DNA of 64,000 bases from Leptodactylus fallax (GCA_947044405.1 CAMRHE010000166.1:3163501-3227500), one strand, 5' to 3'. Positions 51,092 to 62,262 are shown, numbered from the stretch's first letter. Program-made: numbers and translations. The notes: generated from the sequence alone by a model not told the origin.

Positions 51092-52355
51092 TTAACCCCT
51101 TAACGACCAATGACGTACCTGTATGTCTTTGGTCACATGTGGATGTATGGAGAGGGCTCAGGAGCTGAGTTCTCTCAATGCAGGGTGGATACCGGCTGTA
51201 TAATACAGCCAGGACCCGCCGCTAACAGCAGAGATCGATGCCTGCACCGATTGCGGCTGTTAACCCTTTAGACGGCACTGGCACCACCATTTTTCACTGA
51301 TCGCCGCCCTCCTGAACGTCATCGGAGGGCGGCGATCAGATGCCATGACAGCCGGGAGCCTATTGAAGTCTCCCAGGCTTGTCATTGCATTAGATTTATT
51401 GCACGCTGCCAGAGGCAGCGTGTAATAGAGAGGTAGGCATTTTGCTATCCACTGCAATACAGTAGTATTGCAGTGAATAGCATGAGCGAACAGACCCCCT
51501 AGGTTTCAAGGTCCCTAGGGGGTCTGATCATAAAAGTAAAAGAAGAAAAAAAAAAAAGGTTTCAAATGTATAAAAAAAATAAAAAAACATAAAAGTTCAA
51601 ACCACCTCCATTTCCCTAGATCAGATATAAAAGTAAATAAACAAAAGTAAACATAAACACATTAGGTATCCCCGCGCTCCAAAATGCCTGAACTATTAAA
51701 ATATTAAAATATTTATCTCAAACGGTGAACAGCGTAGCGCTGAAAAAAAATCAAAATAGCCAAATAGCGTTTTTTCCAACACTTTGCCTCCTATAAAAAA
51801 TTGAATAAAATGTGATCAAACCATCAGATGTTTCCCCAAATGGTATCAGTAAAAACGTCACCTTGTCCCGTATAAAAAGACGCCTTAGCCAGCTCCATAC
51901 ATGTAAATATGAAAAAGTTACAGGTGTCACAATATGGCCACACAATTTTTTTTTTTCTATTTTGCAAAGTTTTTCATTTTTTAAAAGGTATCCAAACATT
52001 GCAAATACTATATAAATTTGGTATCACCGTGTTCGTACTGACCCGCAGAATACAGGTGCCATGTCATTTTTACCACACAATGAATCCTGTAAAAATTAAA
52101 GCCATATGAAATTGACGCAAATGCATTTTTTCTCCAATTGCACCTCATTCTGAATTTTTTTCCAGCTTCCCAGTACATTGCATATTGCATATTGAATGAT
52201 GCCATTACAAAGTACAATTTGTTTTGCAAACAATAAGCCATCAGCCATCAGTTCACTCTGTGAACTGAAAAATGAAAAAGTTAAGGCTCTTGGAATGTGG
52301 GGAGGGAAAAACGAAAATGCAAAAATGAAAAATGGCCTGGTCCTTAAGGGGTTAA
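51092..52355. mobile_element. TTAA-flanked element inserted in the piggyBac gene (1.26 kb)
   Basis: TTAACCCCTTAACGACCAAT and GGTCCTTAAGGGGTTAA are inverted ends, with TTAA duplicated. The interior has a strong hairpin, GATCGCCGCCCTCC / GGAGGGCGGCGATC (51,299-51,337). The rest is A-rich sequence with phrases like GTATCAGTAAAAACGTCACC that recur widely in frog genomes as I know them. There is no ORF. Probably a piggyBac-mobilised non-autonomous element. Confidence 0.8.
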
Positions 52356-53204
52356 GGGCAGGTTGTGCTTCTGCCAATACCTGCCCAACAAAAGGACCAG
52401 GTATGGTGTGAAGCTATATAAACTGTGGGAGAGTACCATGGGCTATACCCACAAATTCAGAATCTATGAAGGAAAGGATTCCGTATTAGAGCCCGCAAAC
52501 TGCCCCCCTACACTTACAACTACAGTAAAAATTATTTGGGATCTAATCCACACCCACTTAGACAAGGGATACCATCTATATTTAGATAATTTTACAAGTG
52601 TCCCTCTTTTTCAGTGTCTGTATGTAAGACATACTGTTGCCTGTGATACAATCAGGCATAAACAAAAAGACCTGCCCTAAACATTTGTATACCAGGGTAT
52701 TAGAGTGGGTGACACTAGGGTAGGAGGTCCTTGTATCCTGTCCCAATCCGTGGAAGCACAGTGCCTATTAACAAGCCTGTGTGTATCCAGGACTATAATA
52801 AGTTCAAGGGCGGGGTAGAGCTGTCCGATCAAGTCCTGCAACTTCACAACGCCTTTAGAAAAAAAAAATTGGTGCTGCATCACACTAAAGTTGCCCTGTA
52901 TAACGCATTTCTGATATCGCTGCTGGCGATAGGGGGAAATTCCTTCCCTCTTTTTTTGGTCATCAGGAGAGAGAGCAGCAGTGCTGCAGGAAGTGCGGTG
53001 TCCAAAATTGTGCCAGGCCAGCACTTCCCTTGAATAATTGCCCCCACAGAGACAAAGAGGAGACACCAATAGAGGTGTAGGGTGTGACACAAGAGGCGAA
53101 TTAGAAGAGATACAACCTGCCATTGTGAGACCTGTCCCTCAAAACCAGGTCTCTGTATCCAGGATTGTTTTAGAATTTGGCATACCTATGTAGATTTTTG
53201 TTAA
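52356..53204 (+). pseudogene. piggyBac transposase, C-terminal part
   Basis: KGRLCFCQYLPNKRTRYGVK, FRIYEGKDSVLEPANC and GYHLYLDNFTSVPLFQCLY follow, the last carrying the second catalytic Asp (LDNF). After a frame change comes CIQDYNKFKGGVELSDQVLQ. Most relatives have GGVD here, so the third catalytic acid is now Glu. The C-terminal Cys-rich domain is readable at 53,074-53,204: HKRRIRRDTTCHCETCPS, then KPGLCIQDCFRIWHTY and a stop. A TGA at about 53,084 replaces one Cys. At least three frame changes occur. Confidence 0.83.
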
Positions 53205-53906
53205 ACTCGCATCATTCATGTTGAAAAATTCCTCCTGAAAATATGTCACCATTTGTAATTTAGTAATTTCCTTTGTTTCCATTTTATTATCCCTTATTAC
53301 CGTATTGCCCCTATACTAATTGGCATTTCAGTAAAACTTTCTTTAAAAATTCTCATTACACCCCTAGAGGAATCTATAGAAGGATGTCATACTTGAGGAA
53401 TTGTCTATCTCTAGTTGCAAAACTGTGTGAGAAGAATAAAAGCTAGGAGAGTTGGTTTCCTCAGCAAATTGTTATTATTTTTTTGCTAAGGCTTTTGTTT
53501 CTTATCTGCCCTGGTTGTTTTAGGGAATGGTATGTAGGTTGGCAGTGGGACCTCCCATTCCCTCTCTTTCCGTTATGGGATGCATTCACTCACTTCACAA
53601 ACTAAAACATTCTCACTATTCCCCTAGATGAACACATTAAGTGGTGTACTTTTTAAAATGGGGTCACTTCTTAGAGTGTTACATCACAGTGTCTGCTGAA
53701 ACCCCCTCATGCATGGAGTGTGGCTTATAAATGATTCAAGCTAAAATTACTATATATCCTAAAATCCATATAGTGCTCTTTCCACTCCGCCATGTGTCCA
53801 TGCAGCAGATTATTCCTTAAGTGGGGGTACTTATGAACACGGGAGAAATGGGACAATTAATGTTGAGGTGCATTTCCTCAATTTCATCTACCATTTATGA
53901 AATATA
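53205..53906. other. 3' untranslated region of the piggyBac relic; no gene
   Basis: Non-coding. The stretches 53,600-53,720 and 53,866-53,906 have diverged partners at 56,095-56,200 and 55,955-56,040, so the element's 3' region was partly duplicated. Confidence 0.5.
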
Positions 53907-55467
53907 CAGTGGGTACAGAAAGTATTCAGATCCCTTTAAATTTTTCACTCTTTGTTTCATTGCAGCCATTTGCTAAAAGCAAAAAAGTTCATTTTATTTC
54001 TCATTAATGTACACTCAGCAACCAATCTTGACAGAAAAAAACTGAAATTTTTGAAAATTCATTAAAAAAGAAAAACTGAAATATCACATGGTCATAAGTA
54101 TTCAGACTCTTTGCTCAGTGTTGAGTAGAAGCACCCTTTTGAGCTAGTACAGCCATGAGTCTTCTTGGGAATGATGCAACAAGTTTTTCACATCTGGATT
54201 TGGGGATCCTCTGCCATTCTTCATTGCAGATCCTCTCAATTGGGTTGAGCTCAGGGCTCTGGCTGGGCCAGTCAAGAATGGTCACAGAGTTGTTTCGAAG
54301 CCACTCCTTTGTTATTTTAGCTGTGTGCTTAGGGTCATTGTCTTGTTGGAAGGTGAACCTTTTGCCCAGTCTGAGGTCCAGAGCACTCTGGAAGAGGTTT
54401 TCTTCCAGGATATCTCTGTACTTGGCCGCATTCATCTTTTCTTAAATTGCAACCAGTCGTCCTGTCCCTGCAGCTGAAAAACACCCCCATAGCATGATGC
54501 TGCCACCACGTTTCACTGTTGGGATTGTATTGGGTAGGTGATGAACAATGCCTGGTTTTCTCCACACATACCGCTTAGAATTAACGCCAAAAAGTTCAAT
54601 TTTCGTCTCATTAGACCAGAAAATCTTATTTCTCATAGTCTGGTAGTCCTTCATGTGTTTTTTGGCAAACTCTATGCGGGCTTTCATTCAGTATGTCTTG
54701 CACTGAGGAGAGGCTTCCTTCGGGCCACTCTGCCATAAAGCCCCGACTGGTGGAGGGCTGCAGTGATAGTTGACTTTGTGGAACTTTCTCCCATCTCCCT
54801 ACTGCATCTCTGGAGCTCAGCCAGAATGATCTTTGGGTTCTTCTTTACCTCTCTCAACAAGGCCCTTCTCCCACGATTGCTCAGTTTGGCTGGACGGCCA
54901 GGTCTAGGAAGAGTTCTGGTCGTCTCAAACTTCTTCCATTTAAGGATTATGGAGGCCACTGTGCTCTTAGGAACCTTGGGTGCTGCAGAAATTCTTTTGT
55001 AACCTTGGCCAGATCTGTGCCTTGCCACAATTCTGTCTCTGAGCTCCTTGGGCAGTTCCTTTGACCTCATGATTCTCATTTGCTCTGACATGCACTGTGA
55101 GCTGTGAGGTCTTATATAGATAGGTGTGTACCTTTCCTAATCAAATCCAATCAGTTTAATTAAACACAGCTGGATTCCAATGAAGGAGTAGAATTATCTC
55201 AAGGAGGATCAGAAGGAAATGGACAGCCTGTGAGTTAAATATGAGTGTCACAGCAAAGGGTCTGTATACTTATGACCATGTGATATTTCAGTTTTTCTTT
55301 TTTAATAAATTTGCAAAAATATCTACATTCTGTTTTTTTCTGTCAAGATGGGGTGCTGAGTGTACATTAATGAGAAATAAAATGAACTTTTTTGCTTTTA
55401 GCAAATGGCTGCAATGAAACAAAGAGTGAAAAATTTAAAGGGGTCTGAACACTTTCCATACCCACGG
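53907..55467 (-). mobile_element. Tc1 element nested in the piggyBac relic
   Basis: TA at 53,905 precedes CAGTGGGTACAGAAAGTATT. The right end ACTTTCCATACCCACGG is followed by TA at 55,468. The inverted repeats exceed 180 bp and share TGTTTCATTGCAGCCATTTG-like blocks and CATGGTCATAAGTATTCAGA / TATACTTATGACCATG. Length 1.56 kb. Confidence 0.92.
54115..55091 (-). pseudogene. Tc1 transposase with catalytic Asp changed to Asn
   Basis: It is read on the minus strand from 55,091 or the Met at 55,067 (MRSKELPKELRDRIVARHRS), which better fits the family start. The helix-turn-helix GQGYKRISAAPKVPKSTVAS and the hinge PGRPAKLSNRGRRALLREVK are clear. The core has [13 protein letters not shown], where the first catalytic Asp is Asn (AAT, 54,610-54,612). 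[25 protein letters not shown] (second Asp) and SPELNPIERIC (Glu) follow. About 25 residues usual after NPIE(N)LW are deleted. A frameshift lies near 54,685 and a TAA near 54,440. The enzyme is dead by several lesions. Confidence 0.9.
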
Positions 55468-55624
55468 TATGTCCTATAAGTGATGTATTTGTGAAAAATA
55501 CATCACTTTGCAGGCAGGGAATGGGACCTAGAAGTCTTTCAATCTAAAATTAGGTCCTGAAAACCATAGGTTGCTCCTTTACTTTCAAGCTCTGCCATGG
55601 GGCCAAACAACAAATTACAGCCTA

Positions 55625-55945
55625 AGGCTGAATTAAATTAAAGGCACGGGCAGCACATGGGGGACATGGGGATGTCCCCTGTGTGCCGCCCGTGCACTGG
55701 CCGTGCTTCCGCAGCTCCTTTCATTAAATGACTAGGAGCCATGGAAACAAGGGCCTCAAAATAGGACAGGAATAGGACCTGTTCTACATTTTGCAGCCCG
55801 GACTCTGTGACTGTAAAATATGGGACTGTAAAATTCAAGGTCGTGCTCACGGGCCCATAAAAAAGAATGGGTCACTGTGCTATCCGTGAAATACACGGAT
55901 AGCACACTGATCAGGGCCACGGTCGTCTGCAACTGGCTTAAGTGA
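55625..55945. mobile_element. MITE-like insertion, GGCACGGGC/GCCACGG type
   Basis: AAGGCACGGGCAGCACATGG near the left and GATCAGGGCCACGGTCGTCT near the right are loosely inverted. The inner hairpin GCTATCCGTG / CACGGATAGC (55,880-55,907) is exact. The ends are uncertain. Confidence 0.45.
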
Positions 55946-56622
55946 GGGGTACATGTTGTGGTGCATTTCCTCAATTTCATGTACCATTTATAAATTATAG
56001 AAATATATATCCTATAAGTGACACATTTGTGAAAAACAAAATCACTTTTTTTTTTTTTACAGTAACTTTGCATTAAATGTGGGCTCAAGCTACTCACTAT
56101 ACCTCTAGTTGAATACATTAAGGGGTGTTTTTCAAATGGGATCACTTGTTTGGTTCCTTATGTTCTGGCACCTCTGAGCCTCTGCAAACCTTGTTAGGTG
56201 AATGTAAGCTAATTAAACCTCAAAAGTTTCAATATATCCATACTTAGCTTTGTAGTACATTGAAAAGGTAAAATGTATTACATACAGTACATTGCTTTAA
56301 AAAAAAAGTAGACATATGGAAATATGTATTTTGTTATACATTATTATAGAACATACAGAAATAGATGAGATATTAAGAGTTAAAAATAAAAAAAATGACT
56401 TTTTTAAAAAAAAGTATTTTTTAGATTGTTCATAAAAAATGCAAATCATATCGGCCTACTTTTATCACTAAAATATAGTACCACATGTCACAATAAAACA
56501 GTGTCAGATTCAACTGGCTATACAAAACCATTACAAAGTTATTTCCAAAAATGTTCACACATTCCAAATTTTCAAAATTTGACTTGGTCCTCAAGGCCAA
56601 AATAGGTCCTTAAGGGCATATA

Positions 56623-56853
56623 TACACAATAGTGCATCCTCTGCTAATATGAAAAAAAGAATCTTCGTTATTTCAGCAGGTTTTTTTTTTTTTTGGTGTG
56701 TTCACCTAATATTGAGTCTAGCCTGTGCTAATCTAAAAAAAAAAAAAAAAATTTTTCTGCTCTGGTGACTGACTCTTACACAGTGTGAAGGAGCATTGTT
56801 GTTAATCGGAACAAAAAATTTTTGTATTTCTCTGCATGCATAAGTGCACATCT

Positions 56854-56885
<32 letters not shown>

Positions 56886-58699
56886 AGAGCAGGGGACCTA
56901 GGACTAGGTTTGTGATAGAAGGTGAAAAGCAGATGGGGTGATAATGGGGATGTCACTTACAATGAGCTAGGGAATGATGAAGATAGGAAGTAAAGTGACC
57001 TAGGAGCTGGGGGTAGTAGAAAATGCCACTTATAGGGTAGAATGGTCAGAAAATCTTATGGTGTTGACCTCAAAAGATCTAAAGTTTAGTGAGAGTAACA
57101 AGGGAATGGCTTGGAAAGTGTACTGCAGTGATAGAATTATGCATACTTCTCCACTAAGCCTATTCTCACCATAGGACAGAGCAACAATAGATGTAGTATA
57201 AGATTGTTGAATCTATGTTTGTGAGAGAGCCATCAGGTTGAAAGATTTTTAGAGAAATAAATCATGAATGTTTTCAAGTTTCTTACAACCAACCAGGCAT
57301 TTCAAAGTGCAAAGTTAAAAGTGACAGGAGAAGGATAAGGTATGAAGTGAATAAGATTAGTAAGTGTTCTATCTGTGACATCAACAATCTTCTTGTTGAT
57401 CTTATGTCTGGTACTAAAGATGAGAGACTAGCCCCATAGGCTGGCCCCAGAGCAGGGGCTATTCTGGCCTGGGTTCCTCAGCAGCTCACATACACTGGAC
57501 TGTTTGCAACCAGATGATGCAATGATGGAAAAAAAAAAAAAGAAAAAAGCATTTTTGTTGGAGTTCTTCTTTAAAATCTGCTGCATTAATGGGTTAAAAG
57601 AAAATTCAAAAAAGGCAAAACTTACCTTCCCAAAAAATACCATTACATTGCTGAAACCAAACATACAAAGGGCTTAGTAAGTATTTAGATTTTAGCCTCA
57701 TGTTCCCAATAGTGCCAGTAGTGTGAATTGTGACCAATTATGCTGGGTCTTATAACAAATTAGTGTGGTTTTTGCAATGTTGTTCTAGCCCCCATTTGAA
57801 CACCACTTGTTTACAATATGTGCAGTAATAAGCTCTTGGCAATATTGTTGTGTCTGTTAGGTTGAATGAGGGCTGTGCGCTTTGGAACATTACTATGGTT
57901 TATGCACAAATTAATGCCTGAGTTTATAAGGGCTTAGTACATAGCCTCATAAGAATGACCTCTGATCTGGTAAGACTATTCAAGTTTGTTTCTTAATTGT
58001 AGGGGCTTAAAACAGAATCATGTTCACTTATAACATCTCCAATGATTGTGCAGCCTGTTATAATCTAGCCTATGGCGTTTGCAGTATGTATTTAGACCGA
58101 TTCTGTGAGTAAAAGTATGTAGTTAAGTTATCATAATAATGTGTTTTTTATTGTCCTTTTGTATACATTGCTCTTTGCACTCTCTTTATACTAGCTCTTG
58201 GCACAGGGGAAGACATTTATTCTTTATACAGGCTCTGCAATAAGAAATTTATAGAAGGAGCCAAGAAATGTTACAGAGGCAAAAAAGTAGATAGAAAAGT
58301 CTTATCATCTTGTTTAGTAGAATATATAGATGCCTTTGGTTAAAGTGGCATTAATGCCATGGCTCTCTACATATTGTAATGTATAAAACAATTACAATAA
58401 ACGTGAACTAAGTTAGTGGCTGAATGGTACATAAGGAGGGAACCTACAATCTACAAGAGTAAGAAAGAGTGGGTGAGGGTAGAAGCTGTTTAGATGGCAC
58501 TGTAGTGTCAGCAGGAAGATTTTAGGCTTTGCTGAAGAAGTGAGTTTTTTTTGTTGTTTCATTCCTGATGGCCAGCCTCGTGTGTTGGGATAGTGAGTTG
58601 GAGGTAGGACTATGAGAGCATGGATTAGTATAGGTCATCAACAGCTGACACCCCCACTAATCAGCTTTTTTCAGCTGCCTCCCAGTGGTGGAACTAAAC
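56623..58699. other. No gene seen
   Basis: AT-rich anonymous sequence with a (TA)n(GA)n microsatellite at 56,857-56,886, T-runs at 56,680 and an A-run at 57,528. No element ends or supported frames over 2 kb. Confidence 0.5.
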
Positions 58700-59035
58700 A
58701 GTGTATGGAGCCAGAAGCAGAAGACACAGACCCAAAACCAGCAAGCCTAGTGAAAAGAGTACTTACTGCCAAAGAGGCAGCTTCTAGGGTGCTATAATTA
58801 CTTTATTATAGGGAAATCTCTGGGACTGTAGGGTTTGAATCTGTAGGAAGTGGCTCACTTTGGTGTTCCAGGCCCCATAATGAGTGAGCCTCTTCTCACA
58901 GACCCACACCATGCAGTTGCAGAGATTTGCCTATAATATAGTAGTTATGGCGCCCTTGAAGCTGCATCTTCTGTAGTAAGGATACTATTCAGGCTGCTAA
59001 GACTGCTCCCCAGAGACTTCACTTCCAGGATGTTT
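58700..59035. mobile_element. Palindromic MITE-like element
   Basis: The arms AAAGAGGCAGCTTCTAGGGT then GGGAAATCTCTG, and CAGAGATTTGCC then GCGCCCTTGAAGCTGC, are inverted around about 58,870. They extend outward through AGCAAGCCTAG / CAGGCTGCT. Termini not resolved. Confidence 0.6.
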
Positions 59036-59261
59036 ATATAACTGAGTCACGTGGACTGCCATTCAGCAATGCTGGTAAACTTCCTGAAAGGCAGGTAAGA
59101 GACTATTTTCTCCTGTCAATTTAAAGGTTCTATCAATTGGTGGGTAACTTATTTTTATTCATATTTTACTGGCTATCTATATGTCAACAATGGTACATGG
59201 ACATTTGAATAAGAAAATTCTTTTAAATGATTTTTTTTTTTTTTACTTTTAAGTGAACATT

Positions 59262-59492
59262 GACACTGTGGAGCATATGATACTGTGTGGGGGTCACTGT
59301 GGAGCATATGATACTGTGTGGGGGCCACTGTGGAGCATATAATACTGTGTGGGGGCCACTGTGGATCATATAATTCTGTGGGGGTCACTGTGGAGCATAT
59401 GATACTGTGTGGGGGCCACTGTGGAGCATATGATACTGCGTGGGGGCCACTGTGGAGTATATATAATACTGCGTGGGGGCCACTGTGGAATG
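59262..59492 (+). repeat. 31-bp minisatellite, about seven units
   Basis: The unit is GTGTGGGGGCCACTGTGGAG followed by CATATGATACT. It is homologous to the arrays at 46.1 and 48.8 kb. A frame runs through on both strands because 31-bp units shift through frames without stops; it is not a gene. Confidence 0.93.
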
Positions 59493-59511
59493 GCACTATT
59501 AACAGTATCAG

Positions 59512-59795
59512 GCCCTGTTCACACGGTGGAATCTGACACTGATTTTGCAGCAGATTCCTCCCTCATTTTGCCTCCTATTGAAACTAATTGGAGCAGGAAG
59601 CTGGAAAAAAAAAGTGTCCTGTTGGACCTTGCCGCAGATTCTGCAGCTGATTCAGAGGCTGTGGCTTGAGACTCTGCACTGGTTAGACTCATTCATTTGG
59701 GCCTAATCAGCGGTGGAAAACTGCAAGGGCATGCTGATGTTCTGCACCATGAGCCGGGGGCAGAAGATAAAGAAGAATCCGACGCAGATGTCCAC
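59512..59795. mobile_element. Palindromic MITE, TTCACACGGTGGAA type
   Basis: CCCTGTTCACACGGTGGAAT and CAGATGTCCACC-type right sequence, with inner CCTCCTATTGAAACTAATTG and CCTTGCCGCAGATTCTGCAG. It is a relative of 22,738-23,085. The right end is worn. Confidence 0.5.
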
Positions 59796-59973
59796 CTCAA
59801 ATTCCTCTTTACTTTCCAATGTCTAAACAAGTTGTACAGTATCTACTTGTATGGAATGGATTGTATTACACTCCACTCCAGTAGGTCTGCCTCAGCAAAA
59901 AACACCCAATTTTGATTGTTTTTTTGCCGTATTGTACATGAGTTACTCCAAAAGGGGCCCACTATCGCCCAAT

Positions 59974-60225
59974 TTATTTATGCTTACTTGTATAGCTCCA
60001 TCATATTCCGCAGTGCTTTACAGACATTAACAGTCACTGTCCCATATAGGGCTCACAATCTACATTCCCTTTCAGTATGTCTTTGGAGTGTGGGAGGAAA
60101 CCAGAGGAAACCCACGCAAGCAAGGGGAGAACATACAAACTCCTTGCAGATGTTGCTCTTGGCAGGATACGAACCCAGGACTCCAGTGCTACAAGGCTGC
60201 TAACCACTGAGCCACCCAAGTGCCC
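59974..60225 (-). mobile_element. tRNA-type SINE with L2-like tail
   Basis: On the minus strand the head GTGGCTCAGTGGTTAGCA matches the pol III A box (TGGCTCAGTGG, 60,204-60,214). GGTTCGTATCC matches the B box (60,165-60,175, consensus GGTTCGANTCC). The body (GGAGTTTGTATGTTCTCCCC, GTGGGTTTCCTCTGG, CACTCCAAAGACATACTGAA) and the tail (AAAGCACTGCGGAATATGAT, GCTATACAAGTAAGC) follow. The tail resembles L2 3' ends, so L2 machinery probably moved it. Confidence 0.82.
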
Positions 60226-60235
60226 ACACAAACCT

Positions 60236-60248
60236 GGAGCCGGCCCTG
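60236..60248 (-). mobile_element. hAT-type terminal sequence
   Basis: GGAGCCGGCCCTG at the SINE's outer flank is, on the minus strand, CAGGGCCGGCTCC, close to the hAT end at 23,210. The expected partner and the 8-bp duplication AGTACAAC were not found to the left. Confidence 0.4.
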
Positions 60249-60249
60249 A

Positions 60250-61501
60250 GTACAACCATGTACAAATATAACCTTGAGGCAAGGGATAGAGAGAGGCTCT
60301 TCCATGCTTTTATTTTTGCACTGAGCGTTTGAACTAGGAAAAATAAGTTCATTGCTGAATATTCCATTGGAACCCTAGAGATATTCACCCTGAAGTACTT
60401 TAATCTTCCTGAGGACCCAATACCTGTATTCTTGAATCTATTTTTACACTTCCTACTCCAAGTGGTAACAAAACAGACTTAGACCAGTTTATATTAATAC
60501 CTGATATTAATATCTTTCAAAAATGTGCAAAGAACAAAATTTCTGGGTTAAAGGGACTTCCATATAAGGGGAAATTCTATATTATTTCATCCCTAGTCTA
60601 AACTCAGTTATTTGCTTGCTCAGCCTAGGTATCACTATAGACAATCTTGCAGCCAGCATATTTTAGGTGCAACAATGTGAGCTCCAATTGTGCCAAAATT
60701 TAGCTGTAAAATTCTGTCTCAAAGTAAACTAATGCGAGGTGGTATAAACTGTAATAAATCTGACACATTTTCAGGCTACCTGAAGTTTACACTTCTTTTA
60801 GTAAGTGTGGGCCATTATTGTAATTTATTCCCCTGTCCCCCACTGACTTATAATATTCTGTCTGGTCTCAGTTTTTATTGCTCGTTTGAGTATTCTGCAT
60901 TTTACGTCTTTCTTACCTTCAAAAAGTAACTAAAATCTGAAAGAAAGGAACTTAAATGTAAGTGTGAACACAGCTTGATCCACACTATTGGGTCTACTGA
61001 TATGCAACATTATATTATATTAGTGTTATAAAAATGAAGAGAATTTCTGAATTAATCAGTCATGATGGTTTTTGTTGTATTGCAGAAAAAAACACATACT
61101 GTAAGATCTCTTACCAATAAGATATACACTTCAGAAGAATTTTCTACAGTATTTGACTGAGGACAACATGGAGGATATGATGAGGATGCCTAAAGGCAAT
61201 AGACACCTATTTTTACATGTTTAAATTAAAATATAAAAACTATTTATTTATTTTATTCCTTCAATTATTTTGCAGAAATGCAAAGGAGAATGTTTGATGT
61301 AAATTCCCATAATGTAATTTTGGGTATTTCTTCTTCTCAAAAAAGACTTTTATTTCATATGTCAATTACAACAGATTCTGGGGCACAATAGGGCTTCTTT
61401 CTCAGGTATCGAGAAATTTAGTACATACTCAACACACTACACCTCATTTTCAATATGGTCAAATCCCTATTTGGGAGTGTTTAAATCAGGTGAAAGGTGA
61501 T
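60250..61501. other. No gene seen
   Basis: Anonymous. The stretch 60,700-60,800 (GAGGTGGTATAAACTGTAAT) is related to 4640-4760. No other structure. Confidence 0.45.
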
Positions 61502-61504
61502 TTA

Positions 61505-61723
61505 GGCTAAAGCTCCATGTTGGGGAAACGCAGCATTTTTTGTTGCAGATTTTGCTGAGGATTTTGGAGCTAAAGTCAGGACTGGCTTGAAAAGGAATGG
61601 ATATATAAAGGAAGCACTTAGACGTTTCCCGTTTGTTAAATCCACTCCTGACTTTGGCTCAAAAAACCACAGCAAAATCTACAACAAAATACACTACATT
61701 TCTGCAACGTGGGGCCTCAGCCT
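61505..61723. mobile_element. Harbinger-like palindromic MITE, fourth copy
   Basis: After TTA it begins GGCTAAAGCTCCATGTTGGG and ends CAACGTGGGGCCTCAGCC. The middle matches 5416-5622 (TTGCAGATTTTGCTG, GACTTTGGCTCAAAA). The right TTA has become TCA. Confidence 0.65.
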
Positions 61724-61794
61724 CAAAGGGCAAAAAAGTTATGCACTGCTCAATCTAGAAGATGCAGTTGCAGCACCCTCAACACCACAATATG

Positions 61795-62262
61795 ACATCT
61801 GACCAGAGCACCTTCTTCCACATGTTTGCTTTGTCCCCTATATGGCTTGTGGAAAACTGCAAATGGCACTTCTTATGTCTTTCTTTCAACAATGGTTTAC
61901 TTCTTGCCACTCTTCCATAAAAGCCAGATTTGTGGAATGCACGACTTATAGTTGTCCTGAGGACAGATTCTCCCACCTGAGCTGTGGATTTCTGCAGCTC
62001 CTCCAGAGTGACCATGGGTCTCTTGGCTGCTTCTCTGACCAGTGCTCTCCTTGTTCGATCTGTCAGCTTAGGTGGACGGCCATGTCTTGGTAGGTCTCTG
62101 GTAGGTCAGTTGTAGAATACTTTTTCCATTTTTGGATGATAGATTGAACAGTGCTCCTTGGGATGCTCAAAGCTTGGGATATGTTTTTATAGCCTAACCC
62201 TGCTTTAAACTTCTCCACAACTTTATCTCTGACCTATCTGGTGAGTTCCTTGGTCTTCATGA
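61795..62262 (-). pseudogene. Tc1 transposase, N-terminal half
   Basis: It starts at MKTKELTR (62,260), a usual Tc1 start. It continues KVVEKFKAGLGYKNISQALS and IPRSTVQSIIQKW, the first helix-turn-helix, then RPPKLTDRTRRALVREAAKR (the second helix) and VTLEELQKSTAQVGESVLRT. SGFYGRVARSKPLLKERHKK and MWKKVLWSD follow, ending at the first catalytic Asp, where the element is truncated. A TAG occurs at 62,235 and one frameshift near 62,095. It carries what the 6.9-kb copy lacks. Confidence 0.88.

Larger units (their letters stand above)
49869..56622 (+). mobile_element. piggyBac-type element relic with nested insertions
   Basis: The left end is probably TTAACCCCTTCCCGCCC (49,869) and the right end GGTCCTTAAGGG (about 56,622). 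The coding pieces lie at 50.4-51.1 and 52.36-53.2 kb. A TTAA element (51,092-52,355), a Tc1 (53,907-55,467) and a MITE-like stretch (about 55,625-55,945) have inserted. The long 3' region contains phrases such as GGGGTCACTTCTTAG that recur as GGGATCACTTGTTTGG. The ends are inferred. Confidence 0.55.

Noticed and set aside
59173..59496. Minus-strand 107-codon frame with His/Pro-rich repeats
   Set aside because: Same cause as above: stop-free minisatellite units, with no start context or homolog recognised.
60160..60216. Possible tRNA gene from A- and B-box matches
   Set aside because: The boxes lie in a dispersed SINE with an L2-like tail, and no cloverleaf with an anticodon arm is evident.
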